From assembly GCA_027483425.1 (NCBI GenBank), contig JAIXUR010000563.1:1-10268 (forward strand): a DNA stretch of 10,268 bases, written 5' to 3'. Under the pieces are notes generated by a model. That model saw only the letters and a list, made by a program, of their open reading frames with translations, was not told where the DNA came from and did not search any database. The translations under genes and the position numbers were made by a program. This DNA comes from Cyanobacteriota bacterium. GTDB taxonomy: Bacteria; Cyanobacteriota; Cyanobacteriia; Phormidesmidales; Phormidesmidaceae. The first letter of the stretch is position 1. Every line of letters starts with the position of its first letter. Shown in pieces: positions 1 through 6,267 of this stretch.

Positions 1-191
1 AATACGGAGAGCAAAGGTTTGTTCCGGATAGTTTCTCCAAGTCTTTGAGCCTCAGGGCTCTCGAGCATTTCCGAGTAGTGCATTTGAACCAAAGAAAACG
101 ACGGAACCGCGATCGCCGCGACTGGGCCAGAGTAGCTCAGGGCGTTTGGATTCGCTCGGCCATATCTGTATCTAAATATACTGTTTGAATT

Positions 192-197
192 TATAAT
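192..197 (+). promoter_or_regulatory. Candidate -10 box (TATAAT) for avtA-rimM
   Basis: A perfect TATAAT lies in the only AT-rich part of the leader, about 130 bases before the avtA start. No good -35 hexamer sits 16-18 bases upstream (the nearest, TATCTA at 169-174, is poor), so this would be a -10-driven or activated promoter. A second, weaker TACTAT lies at 224-229. The assignment rests on sequence likeness only. Confidence 0.3.
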
Positions 198-277
198 GGC
201 TGTGACTAGGCCTGAGGCGAGGCTACTATAGTGATCTAGTCCCAATGAGTCTAGGTACACCCATCCCAGGGCAGCCG

Positions 278-309
278 CCGACCCATCCACCCACCGACCC
301 ATCCACTCT
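278..309 (+). repeat. 16-bp tandem repeat just before avtA
   Basis: The 13-base unit CCGACCCATCCAC occurs at 278-290 and again at 294-306, a period of 16 bases. It lies 19 bases before the avtA start codon, so it falls in the probable 5' untranslated region. It may be a slippage duplication or a C-rich protein-binding site. No function is evident. Confidence 0.75.
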
Positions 310-324
310 ATTAATTAATTACCT

Positions 325-1638
325 ATGACCCCTGAACTGACCCGCTTTGGCGAGGAAATGTCTCACCTCACCGGTGTGCGCGCCATTATGAAAGACATTA
401 TTGAAACGCTGACATTGGGCCAGGGGCAGCAGTTTATTAACCTCAGCGCGGGTAACCCGGTAATTTTGCCTGAAATTGAGCAGTTGTGGCGCGACTGCAC
501 CCAAGAGCTGCTAGCTAGCCCTGAGTATGGCCATGTGGTGTGTCGCTACGGCACCAGCCAGGGGTACGAGCCGCTGATTACGGCGATTAGAGACGACTTT
601 AACCAGCGCTACGGACTGGCGCTGAGCGATCGCAACATCCTGATCACCCCCGGCAGCCAGGCTCTGTATTTTCTAGCGGCCAATGCCTTTGGCGGCTACC
701 ATGCCACCGGACGCATGAAGGACATTGTGCTGCCCCTCAGCCCCGACTACACTGGTTACGGCGGTATTTCGCTGGTGCCCGAGGCGGTGCGGGCCTATCG
801 TCCCGCGATCGCCGTGGATGAGGCGGCGCACCGATTTCGCTATCGGCCTGATTTTAGCCAGCTCACCATTACGGCCGATACGGGGTTTGTGCTGTTTTCG
901 CGCCCCTGCAACCCCTCAGGCAACGTGCTCAGCACCGAGGATGTCGAGCACATTGCTAGCCTGGCCGCGGTTCACAACGTGCCGGTCTTGGTCGATTCGG
1001 CCTACGCACCCCCCTACCCGGCTCTCAACTTTACCGAGATGGAGCCGGTGTTTGGCGAAAATATTCTCCACTGTATGAGCCTGTCGAAGGCGGGACTGCC
1101 TGGGGAGCGCTTGGGGGTGGCCATTGGCGATCCAGCGATTATTCAGGTGCTGGAGTGTTTTCAGACCAATTTCTGTATTCACTCGTCGCGCTACGGGCAG
1201 GCGATCGCAGCCCGAGCCATTGCCTCTGGAGCCCTGGCCCACCTGGCTGAGCAGGTGATTCGCCCCTACTACCAAGATAAGTTTGCGGTATTAGAAGCCG
1301 CCCTCGATCGCGCCCTGCCCCAGGACTTGCCCTGGTACTTGCACCGGGGCGAGGGAGCCATTTTTGCCTGGCTGTGGTTTGACCAACTGCCCATTACCGA
1401 TCAGGAGCTCTACCAGCAGCTCAAGCAGCGGGGCGTGATTGTGGTACCAGGGAACCCCTTCTTCCCTGGCCTGCGAGAGGATTGGGCCCACACCCGGCAG
1501 TGTCTGCGCCTGAGCCTAACCGCCAGCCGCGAAGACTTGGCGGAGGCCGCTATCCGCTTGGGTGCGTTGGTGGCCGAGGTTTACCAGGCCCAGCCCAGCC
1601 AGCCTCAACCGGCCACGATGGCGGTGCCAGCCCGATGA
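325..1638 (+). CDS. avtA: Valine--pyruvate aminotransferase (transaminase C, AvtA)
   Basis: This is a cytosolic PLP-dependent class I/II aminotransferase that interconverts valine plus pyruvate with 2-oxoisovalerate plus alanine. It aligns along its length with Escherichia coli AvtA as I remember it, and the 437-residue length fits apart from a short Pro/Gln-rich tail. The fold-type I residues are visible: Asn196 in the NPSG motif, Asp224 and Tyr227 in DSAYAPPYP, the PLP lysine Lys255 in CMSLSK, Arg262 in LPGERLG, and Arg395 in LRLSL for the substrate carboxylate. The start at ATG 325 gives the expected amino terminus (LTRFGEEMSHLTGVRAIM). No clear Shine-Dalgarno is seen, which is common in cyanobacteria. 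The stop codon overlaps the rimM start. Family membership is secure. The exact amino-acid preference in cyanobacteria is inferred. Confidence 0.93.
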   Translation: MTPELTRFGEEMSHLTGVRAIMKDIIETLTLGQGQQFINLSAGNPVILPEIEQLWRDCTQELLASPEYGHVVCRYGTSQGYEPLITAIRDDFNQRYGLALSDRNILITPGSQALYFLAANAFGGYHATGRMKDIVLPLSPDYTGYGGISLVPEAVRAYRPAIAVDEAAHRFRYRPDFSQLTITADTGFVLFSRPCNPSGNVLSTEDVEHIASLAAVHNVPVLVDSAYAPPYPALNFTEMEPVFGENILHCMSLSKAGLPGERLGVAIGDPAIIQVLECFQTNFCIHSSRYGQAIAARAIASGALAHLAEQVIRPYYQDKFAVLEAALDRALPQDLPWYLHRGEGAIFAWLWFDQLPITDQELYQQLKQRGVIVVPGNPFFPGLREDWAHTRQCLRLSLTASREDLAEAAIRLGALVAEVYQAQPSQPQPATMAVPAR

Positions 1639-2219
1639 CAGCCAAAGCAATCACCCCTGACGACTGGATTGAAATTGGCCGCATTGTTGCTCCCCAGGGA
1701 ATCAAGGGCGAAGTGCGGGTGTACCCCAGCAGCGACTTTCCAGAACGGTTTCTAGAACCCGGAGAGCGCTGGCTCAAGCGCCCCCGCAGTCTGACCCCAG
1801 AATTGGTGGAGCTGGTGCGGGGTCGACATATCGACGGCAAGGGGCTGTACGTCGTGCAAATTGCGGGGGTAGACAGCCGCGATGGAGCCGAGGCCCTGCG
1901 CGATGCGGTACTGCTGGTGCCCGCTGGCGATCGCCCCGCCCTTGACCCCGACGAGTTTTATGTGGCCGACCTGATTGGGCTGCGGGTGGTGATGCAGGCC
2001 ACCGGGGCCGAGATTGGCACCGTCACCGATATCTTTGCGGCCGGCAACGACCTCTTAGAAGTGACCTACCACCCACCCCATGCTTCAGACGGCGATCAGG
2101 GGCCACCCGCCAAACCTCGCACCGTGCTGATCCCCTTTGTCAACGCCATTGTCCCAGTGGTGAATTTAGCAGCGGGCTATCTCGAAATCGACCCGCCATC
2201 TGGGCTGGTGAGCCCCTAG
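1635..2219 (+). CDS. rimM: 16S rRNA processing / ribosome maturation factor RimM
   Basis: RimM binds ribosomal protein uS19 and helps assemble and process the head of the 30S ribosomal subunit. The 194-residue product has the amino-terminal RimM beta-barrel with its signature GRIVAPQGIKGEVRV (residues 15-29). This is followed by the conserved DEFYVADLIGLRV (106-118) that opens the PRC-barrel domain, and by the closing LIPFVNAIVPVVN part (165-177). A polar, Pro-rich insert lies at about 146-161. The start at ATG 1635 overlaps the avtA stop as ATGA, which implies translational coupling. An upstream in-frame ATG at 1482 would add 51 residues of non-family sequence read inside avtA, so I reject it. 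Two hairpins, one of them terminator-like, follow the stop codon. Confidence 0.95.
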   Translation: MTAKAITPDDWIEIGRIVAPQGIKGEVRVYPSSDFPERFLEPGERWLKRPRSLTPELVELVRGRHIDGKGLYVVQIAGVDSRDGAEALRDAVLLVPAGDRPALDPDEFYVADLIGLRVVMQATGAEIGTVTDIFAAGNDLLEVTYHPPHASDGDQGPPAKPRTVLIPFVNAIVPVVNLAAGYLEIDPPSGLVSP

Positions 2220-2246
2220 TCCTTATAACCTTCTTATCTTTAAATC

Positions 2247-2270
2247 TTATGGTTGTTTCAACGACCATAA
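2247..2270. other. AT-rich inverted repeat after rimM
   Basis: TTATGGT (2247-2253) pairs with ACCATAA (2264-2270). A T-G wobble and two more pairs extend this to a 10-bp stem with a TTCA tetraloop. No T-run follows on either strand. It lies between the rimM stop and the GC-rich terminator, so it may stabilise the 3' end of the message or serve as a protein-binding site. Confidence 0.5.
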
Positions 2271-2287
2271 ATGGAACGATCAAATCG

Positions 2288-2320
2288 CCCCAGCTCTCTC
2301 GTGAGGGCTGGGGTTTGCTT
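2288..2320 (+). terminator. Rho-independent-type terminator of avtA-rimM
   Basis: An 11-bp stem with a single T-G wobble runs from CCCCAGC (2288-2294) to GCTGGGG (2307-2313), closed by the tetraloop TCGT at 2299-2302. The weak T-rich tract TTTGCTT follows at 2314-2320. It lies 68 bases after the rimM stop and 130 bases before the next gene. Confidence 0.7.
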
Positions 2321-2356
2321 ATGCAGGTCTTGGCGGTAGCCAGCCAGCTGAGCGCA

Positions 2357-2372
2357 CCGGGGGAGCCCCCGG
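2357..2372. repeat. GC-only palindromic hairpin before the peptidase gene
   Basis: The near-perfect palindrome CCGGGGGAGCCCCCGG can fold into a 6-bp GC stem with a GAGC loop. It has no T-run and lies about 70 bases before the next start codon. It may be part of that gene's leader, or a barrier to transcription coming from rimM. Confidence 0.5.
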
Positions 2373-2432
2373 AAAGGCGGCTTGCAAACAGCTGCTGAGC
2401 GACAACCAACGCGCTATTCTAGGCAGAAAATT

Positions 2433-2438
2433 AAGGTG
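2433..2438 (+). promoter_or_regulatory. Shine-Dalgarno site of the zinc metallopeptidase gene
   Basis: AAGGTG lies 5 bases before ATG 2444 and fixes that start. A loose -10-like TATTCT at 2415-2420 is the only promoter hint, and no -35 stands at a proper distance from it. Confidence 0.6.
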
Positions 2439-2443
2439 AAGCG

Positions 2444-3298
2444 ATGAAGTGGGAGTCGAGTCGGCGCAGCATCAACATTGACGATCGCCGAGGCAGCGGT
2501 ATGCCCGGTGGTGGCGCCGCCGTGGGTGGCATCGGGGCGTTGCTGCTGGCGCTGCTGGTGGCCTTTTTGGGCGGCGACCCTGGGGTGGTGCTACAACCAG
2601 GGGTGGCGGTCAGCCCCTATGACAATGCTCCCCAGATTTCCCAGGCGGAGAGCGATCGCTCGGCGGATTTTGTCTCAGCGGTGCTGGGCGAAACCGAAGA
2701 CACCTGGCAAAGCATCTTTCAATCTGAGTTTGGGGCCCGCTACCAAGAGCCCAGCCTCGTCCTCTACTCTGGGGCGACCCGGTCGGCCTGCGGTCTGGGG
2801 CAGTCAGCCATGGGGCCGTTTTACTGTCCCGCTGACCAAAAGATTTACTTAGACACCAGTTTTTTCACAGATTTAAAGGTGCGCCACGGAGCCCCCGGTG
2901 ATTTTGCCCAGGCCTACGTGATCGCCCATGAGGTGGGCCACCATGTGCAGAATCTGCTGGGAGTATCTAGCCAGGTCAGTCGCCTCCAGCAGCAGACCAG
3001 CCCAACCCAGGCCAACGATTTGTCGGTGCGGCTTGAACTCCAGGCTGACTGCTTGGCTGGAGTCTGGGCCCACAATGCCCAGCTTGCCCGCGAGATTTTA
3101 GAAGAGGGCGACATTGAAGAAGCCCTCAACGCCGCCAGCCAGATCGGCGACGATCGGCTGCAAATGGAAGCCCAGGGCTACGTCACCCCCGACTCGTTCA
3201 CCCACGGCTCATCGCAACAACGATCCAAATGGTTTTATCGCGGCATTGAAACCGGCGACATCAATCAGTGCAACACCTTTGATGCACCGCAGGTGTAG
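2444..3298 (+). CDS. Membrane-anchored neutral zinc metallopeptidase (YpfJ family)
   Basis: This belongs to the putative neutral zinc metallopeptidase family (Pfam zn_peptidase, E. coli YpfJ), whose substrates are unknown. The 284 residues match the family's usual size. The product opens with the typical charged segment (MKWESSRRS...DDRRGSG), then a Gly-rich transmembrane helix at about 27-43, and a catalytic domain likely outside the cytoplasmic membrane. The zinc site HEVGH is at residues 162-166 (His162, His166, catalytic Glu163). The family's downstream LELQADCLAGVW block at 197-208 supplies the likely third ligand, Glu198. Cysteines at 119 and 131 flank the FYCP motif region. The start is supported by the Shine-Dalgarno. 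The gene appears to be a single transcription unit between the rimM terminator and a long non-coding gap. Protease activity is inferred from the motif. Confidence 0.93.
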   Translation: MKWESSRRSINIDDRRGSGMPGGGAAVGGIGALLLALLVAFLGGDPGVVLQPGVAVSPYDNAPQISQAESDRSADFVSAVLGETEDTWQSIFQSEFGARYQEPSLVLYSGATRSACGLGQSAMGPFYCPADQKIYLDTSFFTDLKVRHGAPGDFAQAYVIAHEVGHHVQNLLGVSSQVSRLQQQTSPTQANDLSVRLELQADCLAGVWAHNAQLAREILEEGDIEEALNAASQIGDDRLQMEAQGYVTPDSFTHGSSQQRSKWFYRGIETGDINQCNTFDAPQV

Positions 3299-3383
3299 AT
3301 CCCACCGGCCCCCAACGCCCCGTCAGGGCAGCCGCATCCATAAAGCTTTTATGAGTTTCTTATGTTTGTGATCTAAGCTCCTG

Positions 3384-3527
3384 ATGAAAAAGCTGATTGA
3401 AAGGATCAAGCTCGTGTCCCCACGGGGCAGTTGCTCCTGGTTCTCTAGGCTAGCTACCCGAGAACCAGGCAAGGCCTACCGCTGGGCGCTGTCCTTAAGC
3501 GACAGGATTGGGCCGTTGCTGGTTTAA
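3384..3527 (+). CDS. Possible small ORF, 47 codons, unknown function
   Basis: ATG 3384 opens a 47-residue frame ending at TAA 3525-3527. An internal in-frame GTG at 3414 is preceded by a good Shine-Dalgarno, AAAGGA at 3400-3405, with an 8-base gap, and would give 37 residues. By my count about 70 percent of the codons end in G or C, which is like a real gene in this window. The product is basic, with a MKKLIERIKLV start, a Trp/Arg-rich middle and no transmembrane helix. The frame overlaps both strong hairpins of the gap, so the base composition could instead reflect a structured RNA. It resembles nothing I recognise. An alternative is that the ORF is fortuitous. Confidence 0.25.
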   Translation: MKKLIERIKLVSPRGSCSWFSRLATREPGKAYRWALSLSDRIGPLLV

Positions 3528-3561
3528 TCCTGTTGTGATCCGCTCAGGCCGTGGTTGCCCT
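3424..3561 (+). ncRNA. Candidate structured RNA or 5' leader element
   Basis: Two strong hairpins stand in tandem. The first has a perfect 10-bp stem, CCTGGTTCTC (3436-3445) with GAGAACCAGG (3460-3469). The second has a 10-bp stem, CGACAGGATT (3500-3509) with AATCCTGTTG (3526-3535), containing one G-U pair. A weaker closing pairing of 3424-3430 with 3555-3561 could enclose both. CCCGAG (3457-3462) could also pair with CTCGGG (3560-3565), competing with the first hairpin. Neither hairpin is followed by a T-run, so they are not classic terminators. The strand is assumed from the flanking genes. It fits no RNA family known to me. Confidence 0.25.
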
Positions 3562-3610
3562 CGGGTCTAGATAGCGCCAACCTTTAATTCACCCGACTTT
3601 ACATTCAACG

Positions 3611-3644
3611 TTTTTTACCGCTCAACATTTTTTACCGCTCAACA
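3611..3644 (+). repeat. Perfect 17-bp tandem repeat before the PstS-like/DUF4912 gene
   Basis: The unit TTTTTTACCGCTCAACA occurs at 3611-3627 and is repeated exactly at 3628-3644, ending 16 bases before the start codon. A degenerate third copy, TTTAC-N2-TCAAC, precedes it at 3598-3609. Repeats of TTTAC-N(2-3)-TCAAC this close to a gene look like an operator or activator array. The 17-base period does not match the 11-base period of known Pho boxes, although the gene encodes a PstS-like domain. Confidence 0.85.
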
Positions 3645-3660
3645 TAACTGGTGCTCGCTT

Positions 3661-6162
3661 ATGTTCAAACGCAACAGCGCTAACGCCCAAAGCGCCCAAA
3701 GCGCCCAAGGCACTACTCCACCACCGTTCAGACGGTCACTGCTTTGGATCACGGCAGCTCCTTTGCTGATAGCCACGACCCTGGTTCTGGAGCGGGATAG
3801 CTCGCTGTGGGCCCAGACACCCAATCCCCTGGAGGGGGTTGAACTACCCACGACCCTAGAGCCCGGCAGCAAGCTCAAGATCGAAAGCTCTGAGGCCATG
3901 CGGCTGGTGAATGAAGCCCTGCAATCGCGCTTCTCGAGCCAATACGTTGATGCCGATGTCACCGTTGACTACGACAACTCCGACGCGGCCATTAAGGCGC
4001 TCACGGACGGCACCACTGACCTGGCCGCCATAGGTCGCAACCTCACCGATGCAGAAACCAGCGCCGGGCTCAAGGAAGTGCCCGTGTCGCGCCACAAAAT
4101 TGCCATTCTGATCAGCCCTAGCAACCCCTTTGCGGGCAGCCTCACCGTTGAACAGTTTGCCCAAATCTTTCGCGGCGAAATTACGAACTGGTCCCAGGTC
4201 GGCGGCCAAGATGCCCCCATTGTGCTGGTTGACCATCCCGCCACTAGCGATACTCGCCAGGCCTTTCGCAACTACCCGGTGTTTAATGAGGCCCCCTTTG
4301 AGCCCGCGCCAGGGGCCGTCACCCTAAAAGAGGCCAGCACCGCAGAAATTGCCACCGCCCTCGACGAAAACAGCATCAGCTACGTGGTGGCCGAACAGGC
4401 CATCAACAACCCCGCCGTCAAGATCGTGCCCATGCACGAGACCATGCCCAGCGACCCCCGCTACCCCTTCTCGCAGCCCCTGGCCTACGCCTACAACGCC
4501 AGCACCGCGAGCCCAGCCGCCCTGGCCTTTTTGGGGTTTGCGGTTAACCCCGATAGCGAAGCGCTGATTGAGGCCGCCCGGGCCGCCGCTACCGCTGAGC
4601 CTGCAGCCACCCCAGAACCGGTGGCCACAGCCACCCCAGAAGCCACGATCGAGCCCGCGGAGGTCGTTCCTGCAACTCCGGCCCCTACCCGTGGACTGCC
4701 CTGGTGGCCCTGGCTACTGGCCCTCCCCCTCTTGGGCGGCTTACTCTGGTGGCTGCTCAAAGGTCGGGCTCCGGTGGCAGCTCCCCTGGCCGCGGCCGCC
4801 GATCGCCGCATTATTCTCACCCCCCGCGACTGCCGCGACGCCTACGCCTACTGGGAGCTGCCGGAGTCTGAGGTCGAGGCCCTGCGTCAGAAGAACTGCT
4901 CCCTGGCCCTCAAGCTCCACGACGTCACCGATATTGCGGACGTCGATCGGCAGGCACCCCACAGCACCTACTCCTTTGACTGTGACACCGTGGCCGTGGG
5001 CGATCGCCACCTGCCCGTCGCCGTCGACAACCGCGACTACTTGGTTGAGCTGGGCTATGTGGGTACCGACGAAGCCTGGCACGCCCTGGCCCGATCGGCC
5101 CATGTGCGGGTACCAGCCTGCCCCAGTGCCGTCACCCCGGCCGCCCCTGGAATCGGTGCGGCCGCAGCGGCCGCCGCCGTCGGAGGTCTAGGGGCCGCCG
5201 CCATCGCTCGGCCCACCGAAACCGCGGCCCCCGCCCGGATTATTCTCACCCCCCGCGACTGCAAAAATGCCTACGCCTACTGGGAACTACCCCAGTCCAC
5301 CGTAGACGATCTCAAGACCGGGTCACGGGCCCTCAAGGCACGGCTCTACGATGTCACCGAGCTACCGGGCAATAGCACGGGTCTAAATAGCCTTCAGGAA
5401 TTCAACGCCCCCCTAGAGACCCCCGGCGATCTGCATCTGCCCATCGCCATTGACGATCGCGATTATCTGATCGAAGTCGGCTACATTGACAGCAACTACC
5501 AGTGGCAGGCCCTGGCCAAATCTGAACCGGTGCGGGTACCTGCCTGTAGCCCCCTGGATACGGCCACCGCTGCCGCTGCCGCCGCCGCCACCTCTGTGAG
5601 CACTAACCTGGGGAATTCCCTGGCTGGTGCTGGCCAAGCGGCCACGGGGCTAGTGGGCGACATGCAGGCCAAGACCGCTGACCTGACCGCGGGTGGAGCC
5701 GCCGCCCTAGCCGGTGGAGCCGCAGCTGTGGCTGGCCTCGGGGCCGCCGCCGCGGGCCTGTGGAACCGCACCACCGACACCGTGACCGATGCGGTCCCAG
5801 CGATTCCCGCTGGCGTTGGCTTTCGCTCTGATATGGGAGCCGAGAGCAAGATTATTCTAGTGCCCCGAGGCACCGACGCCGCCTACGCCTACTGGGAGGC
5901 CGCCCCGGCCCACAAAGCCGCCCTGCACCAAGAGGGGGGTAAGGTGATGGCGCTGCGTATTCACGACGCCACCAATCTGGAGCTTGACTACCAGCCACCC
6001 CACGCCACCCAGGAGTACATCCTGCAGGAGAGCGATCAGGATCGCCATGTACCCATTACGGTGCCCGATCGCGACTACGTAGCCGAGCTCGGCTACCTCA
6101 CCGACGGTGGCCAGTGGCTGCAGTTGGTGCGATCGCTCCACGTGCGGGTACCCGCCGCCTAG
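3661..6162 (+). CDS. PstS-like substrate-binding protein fused to a transmembrane helix and three DUF4912 domains
   Basis: The role is unknown. The domain order suggests a membrane sensor. Residues 1-52 hold a basic start with a short AQS repeat, then FRRSLL and a hydrophobic segment (27-43), giving a signal peptide or anchor. Residues 70-305 resemble periplasmic phosphate-binding proteins (PstS/PBP-like): an SSE motif near 76-78, FAQIFRGEITNW at 166-177 and SDTRQAF at 196-202. A Pro/Thr/Glu stalk (306-343) leads to a Trp-rich transmembrane helix (346-366) followed by KGR. Three DUF4912 domains then follow at 384-487, 527-629 and 731-833. Each has I-I-L-x-P-R near its start, YAYWE, a DRDY-x-x-E-x-GY block and a VRVPA end. 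The Ala/Gly linkers at 497-516 and 676-701 are hydrophobic enough to touch membrane. Positive residues after the helix favour cytoplasmic DUF4912 domains. No Shine-Dalgarno is seen. Confidence 0.85.
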   Translation: MFKRNSANAQSAQSAQGTTPPPFRRSLLWITAAPLLIATTLVLERDSSLWAQTPNPLEGVELPTTLEPGSKLKIESSEAMRLVNEALQSRFSSQYVDADVTVDYDNSDAAIKALTDGTTDLAAIGRNLTDAETSAGLKEVPVSRHKIAILISPSNPFAGSLTVEQFAQIFRGEITNWSQVGGQDAPIVLVDHPATSDTRQAFRNYPVFNEAPFEPAPGAVTLKEASTAEIATALDENSISYVVAEQAINNPAVKIVPMHETMPSDPRYPFSQPLAYAYNASTASPAALAFLGFAVNPDSEALIEAARAAATAEPAATPEPVATATPEATIEPAEVVPATPAPTRGLPWWPWLLALPLLGGLLWWLLKGRAPVAAPLAAAADRRIILTPRDCRDAYAYWELPESEVEALRQKNCSLALKLHDVTDIADVDRQAPHSTYSFDCDTVAVGDRHLPVAVDNRDYLVELGYVGTDEAWHALARSAHVRVPACPSAVTPAAPGIGAAAAAAAVGGLGAAAIARPTETAAPARIILTPRDCKNAYAYWELPQSTVDDLKTGSRALKARLYDVTELPGNSTGLNSLQEFNAPLETPGDLHLPIAIDDRDYLIEVGYIDSNYQWQALAKSEPVRVPACSPLDTATAAAAAAATSVSTNLGNSLAGAGQAATGLVGDMQAKTADLTAGGAAALAGGAAAVAGLGAAAAGLWNRTTDTVTDAVPAIPAGVGFRSDMGAESKIILVPRGTDAAYAYWEAAPAHKAALHQEGGKVMALRIHDATNLELDYQPPHATQEYILQESDQDRHVPITVPDRDYVAELGYLTDGGQWLQLVRSLHVRVPAA

Positions 6163-6177
6163 GGTTTCCCCACCGCC

Positions 6178-6210
6178 GCCCTGGGCTGGCATCGAGCCAC
6201 GACCCAGGGC
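6178..6210 (+). other. Hairpin between the DUF4912 and DUF937 genes
   Basis: GCCCTGGG (6178-6185) pairs perfectly with CCCAGGGC (6203-6210), and an inner TGGC/GCCA stem (6187-6190 with 6196-6199) continues it. No T-run follows, so it may attenuate read-through or protect a message end rather than terminate fully. The two genes could therefore share a transcript. Confidence 0.5.
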
Positions 6211-6255
6211 CAGTTAGCGCCCCAGTTATAGCCTATTGACAACTCTACCTACCCG

Positions 6256-6261
6256 AAAGGA
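6256..6261 (+). promoter_or_regulatory. Shine-Dalgarno site of the DUF937 gene
   Basis: AAAGGA lies 6 bases before ATG 6268 and supports that start. It is one of the few clear Shine-Dalgarno sites in this window. Confidence 0.65.
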
Positions 6262-6267
6262 TCAACC

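Larger units (their letters stand above)
1..324. other. Intergenic leader upstream of avtA
   Basis: No supportable gene is visible on either strand. The stretch holds one HIP1 octamer at 109-116, a small GAGCC/GGCTC hairpin at 47-60, and an AT-richer part at 160-200 that probably contains the avtA promoter. It also holds an inverted repeat GACTAG (204-209) / CTAGTC (236-241) and a 13-base direct repeat just before the gene. A piece near 131-141 resembles a tRNA D-arm, but no tRNA can be completed around it. Confidence 0.6.
3299..3660. other. Long intergenic region with structured elements
   Basis: This gap contains, in order: a weak GCCC/GGGC hairpin (3317-3329), an AT-rich inverted repeat CATAAA/TTTATG (3339-3353), a possible small ORF (3384-3527), two strong hairpins (3436-3469 and 3500-3535), and a tandem 17-bp repeat abutting the next gene (3611-3644). 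The last 75 bases are AT-rich, unlike the flanking genes. No known RNA family was recognised. Confidence 0.7.

Noticed and set aside
128..165. tRNA-like stretch with AGTAGCTCAG resembling a D-arm
   Set aside because: No AGAGC closing half, no GGTTCRA T-loop box and no acceptor pairing can be found nearby, so it is not a tRNA gene.
1482..1634. Amino-terminal extension of RimM from ATG 1482
   Set aside because: It lies inside avtA in another frame, encodes Pro/Gly-rich non-family sequence, and the ATG at 1635 gives a normal RimM start.
3598..3644. Classical cyanobacterial Pho box
   Set aside because: Pho boxes have 8-base units with an 11-base period. These repeats have a 16-17-base period and a different core, so I call them only a candidate operator.
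3856..4236. Antisense open frames against the PstS-like/DUF4912 gene
   Set aside because: Long open frames on the opposite strand are expected in GC-rich coding DNA, and their products look like no protein family.
6236..6241. Perfect TTGACA as a -35 box before the DUF937 gene
   Set aside because: The matching -10 position would fall on the Shine-Dalgarno (6259-6264, GGATCA), which is no -10 and leaves no room for a transcript start.
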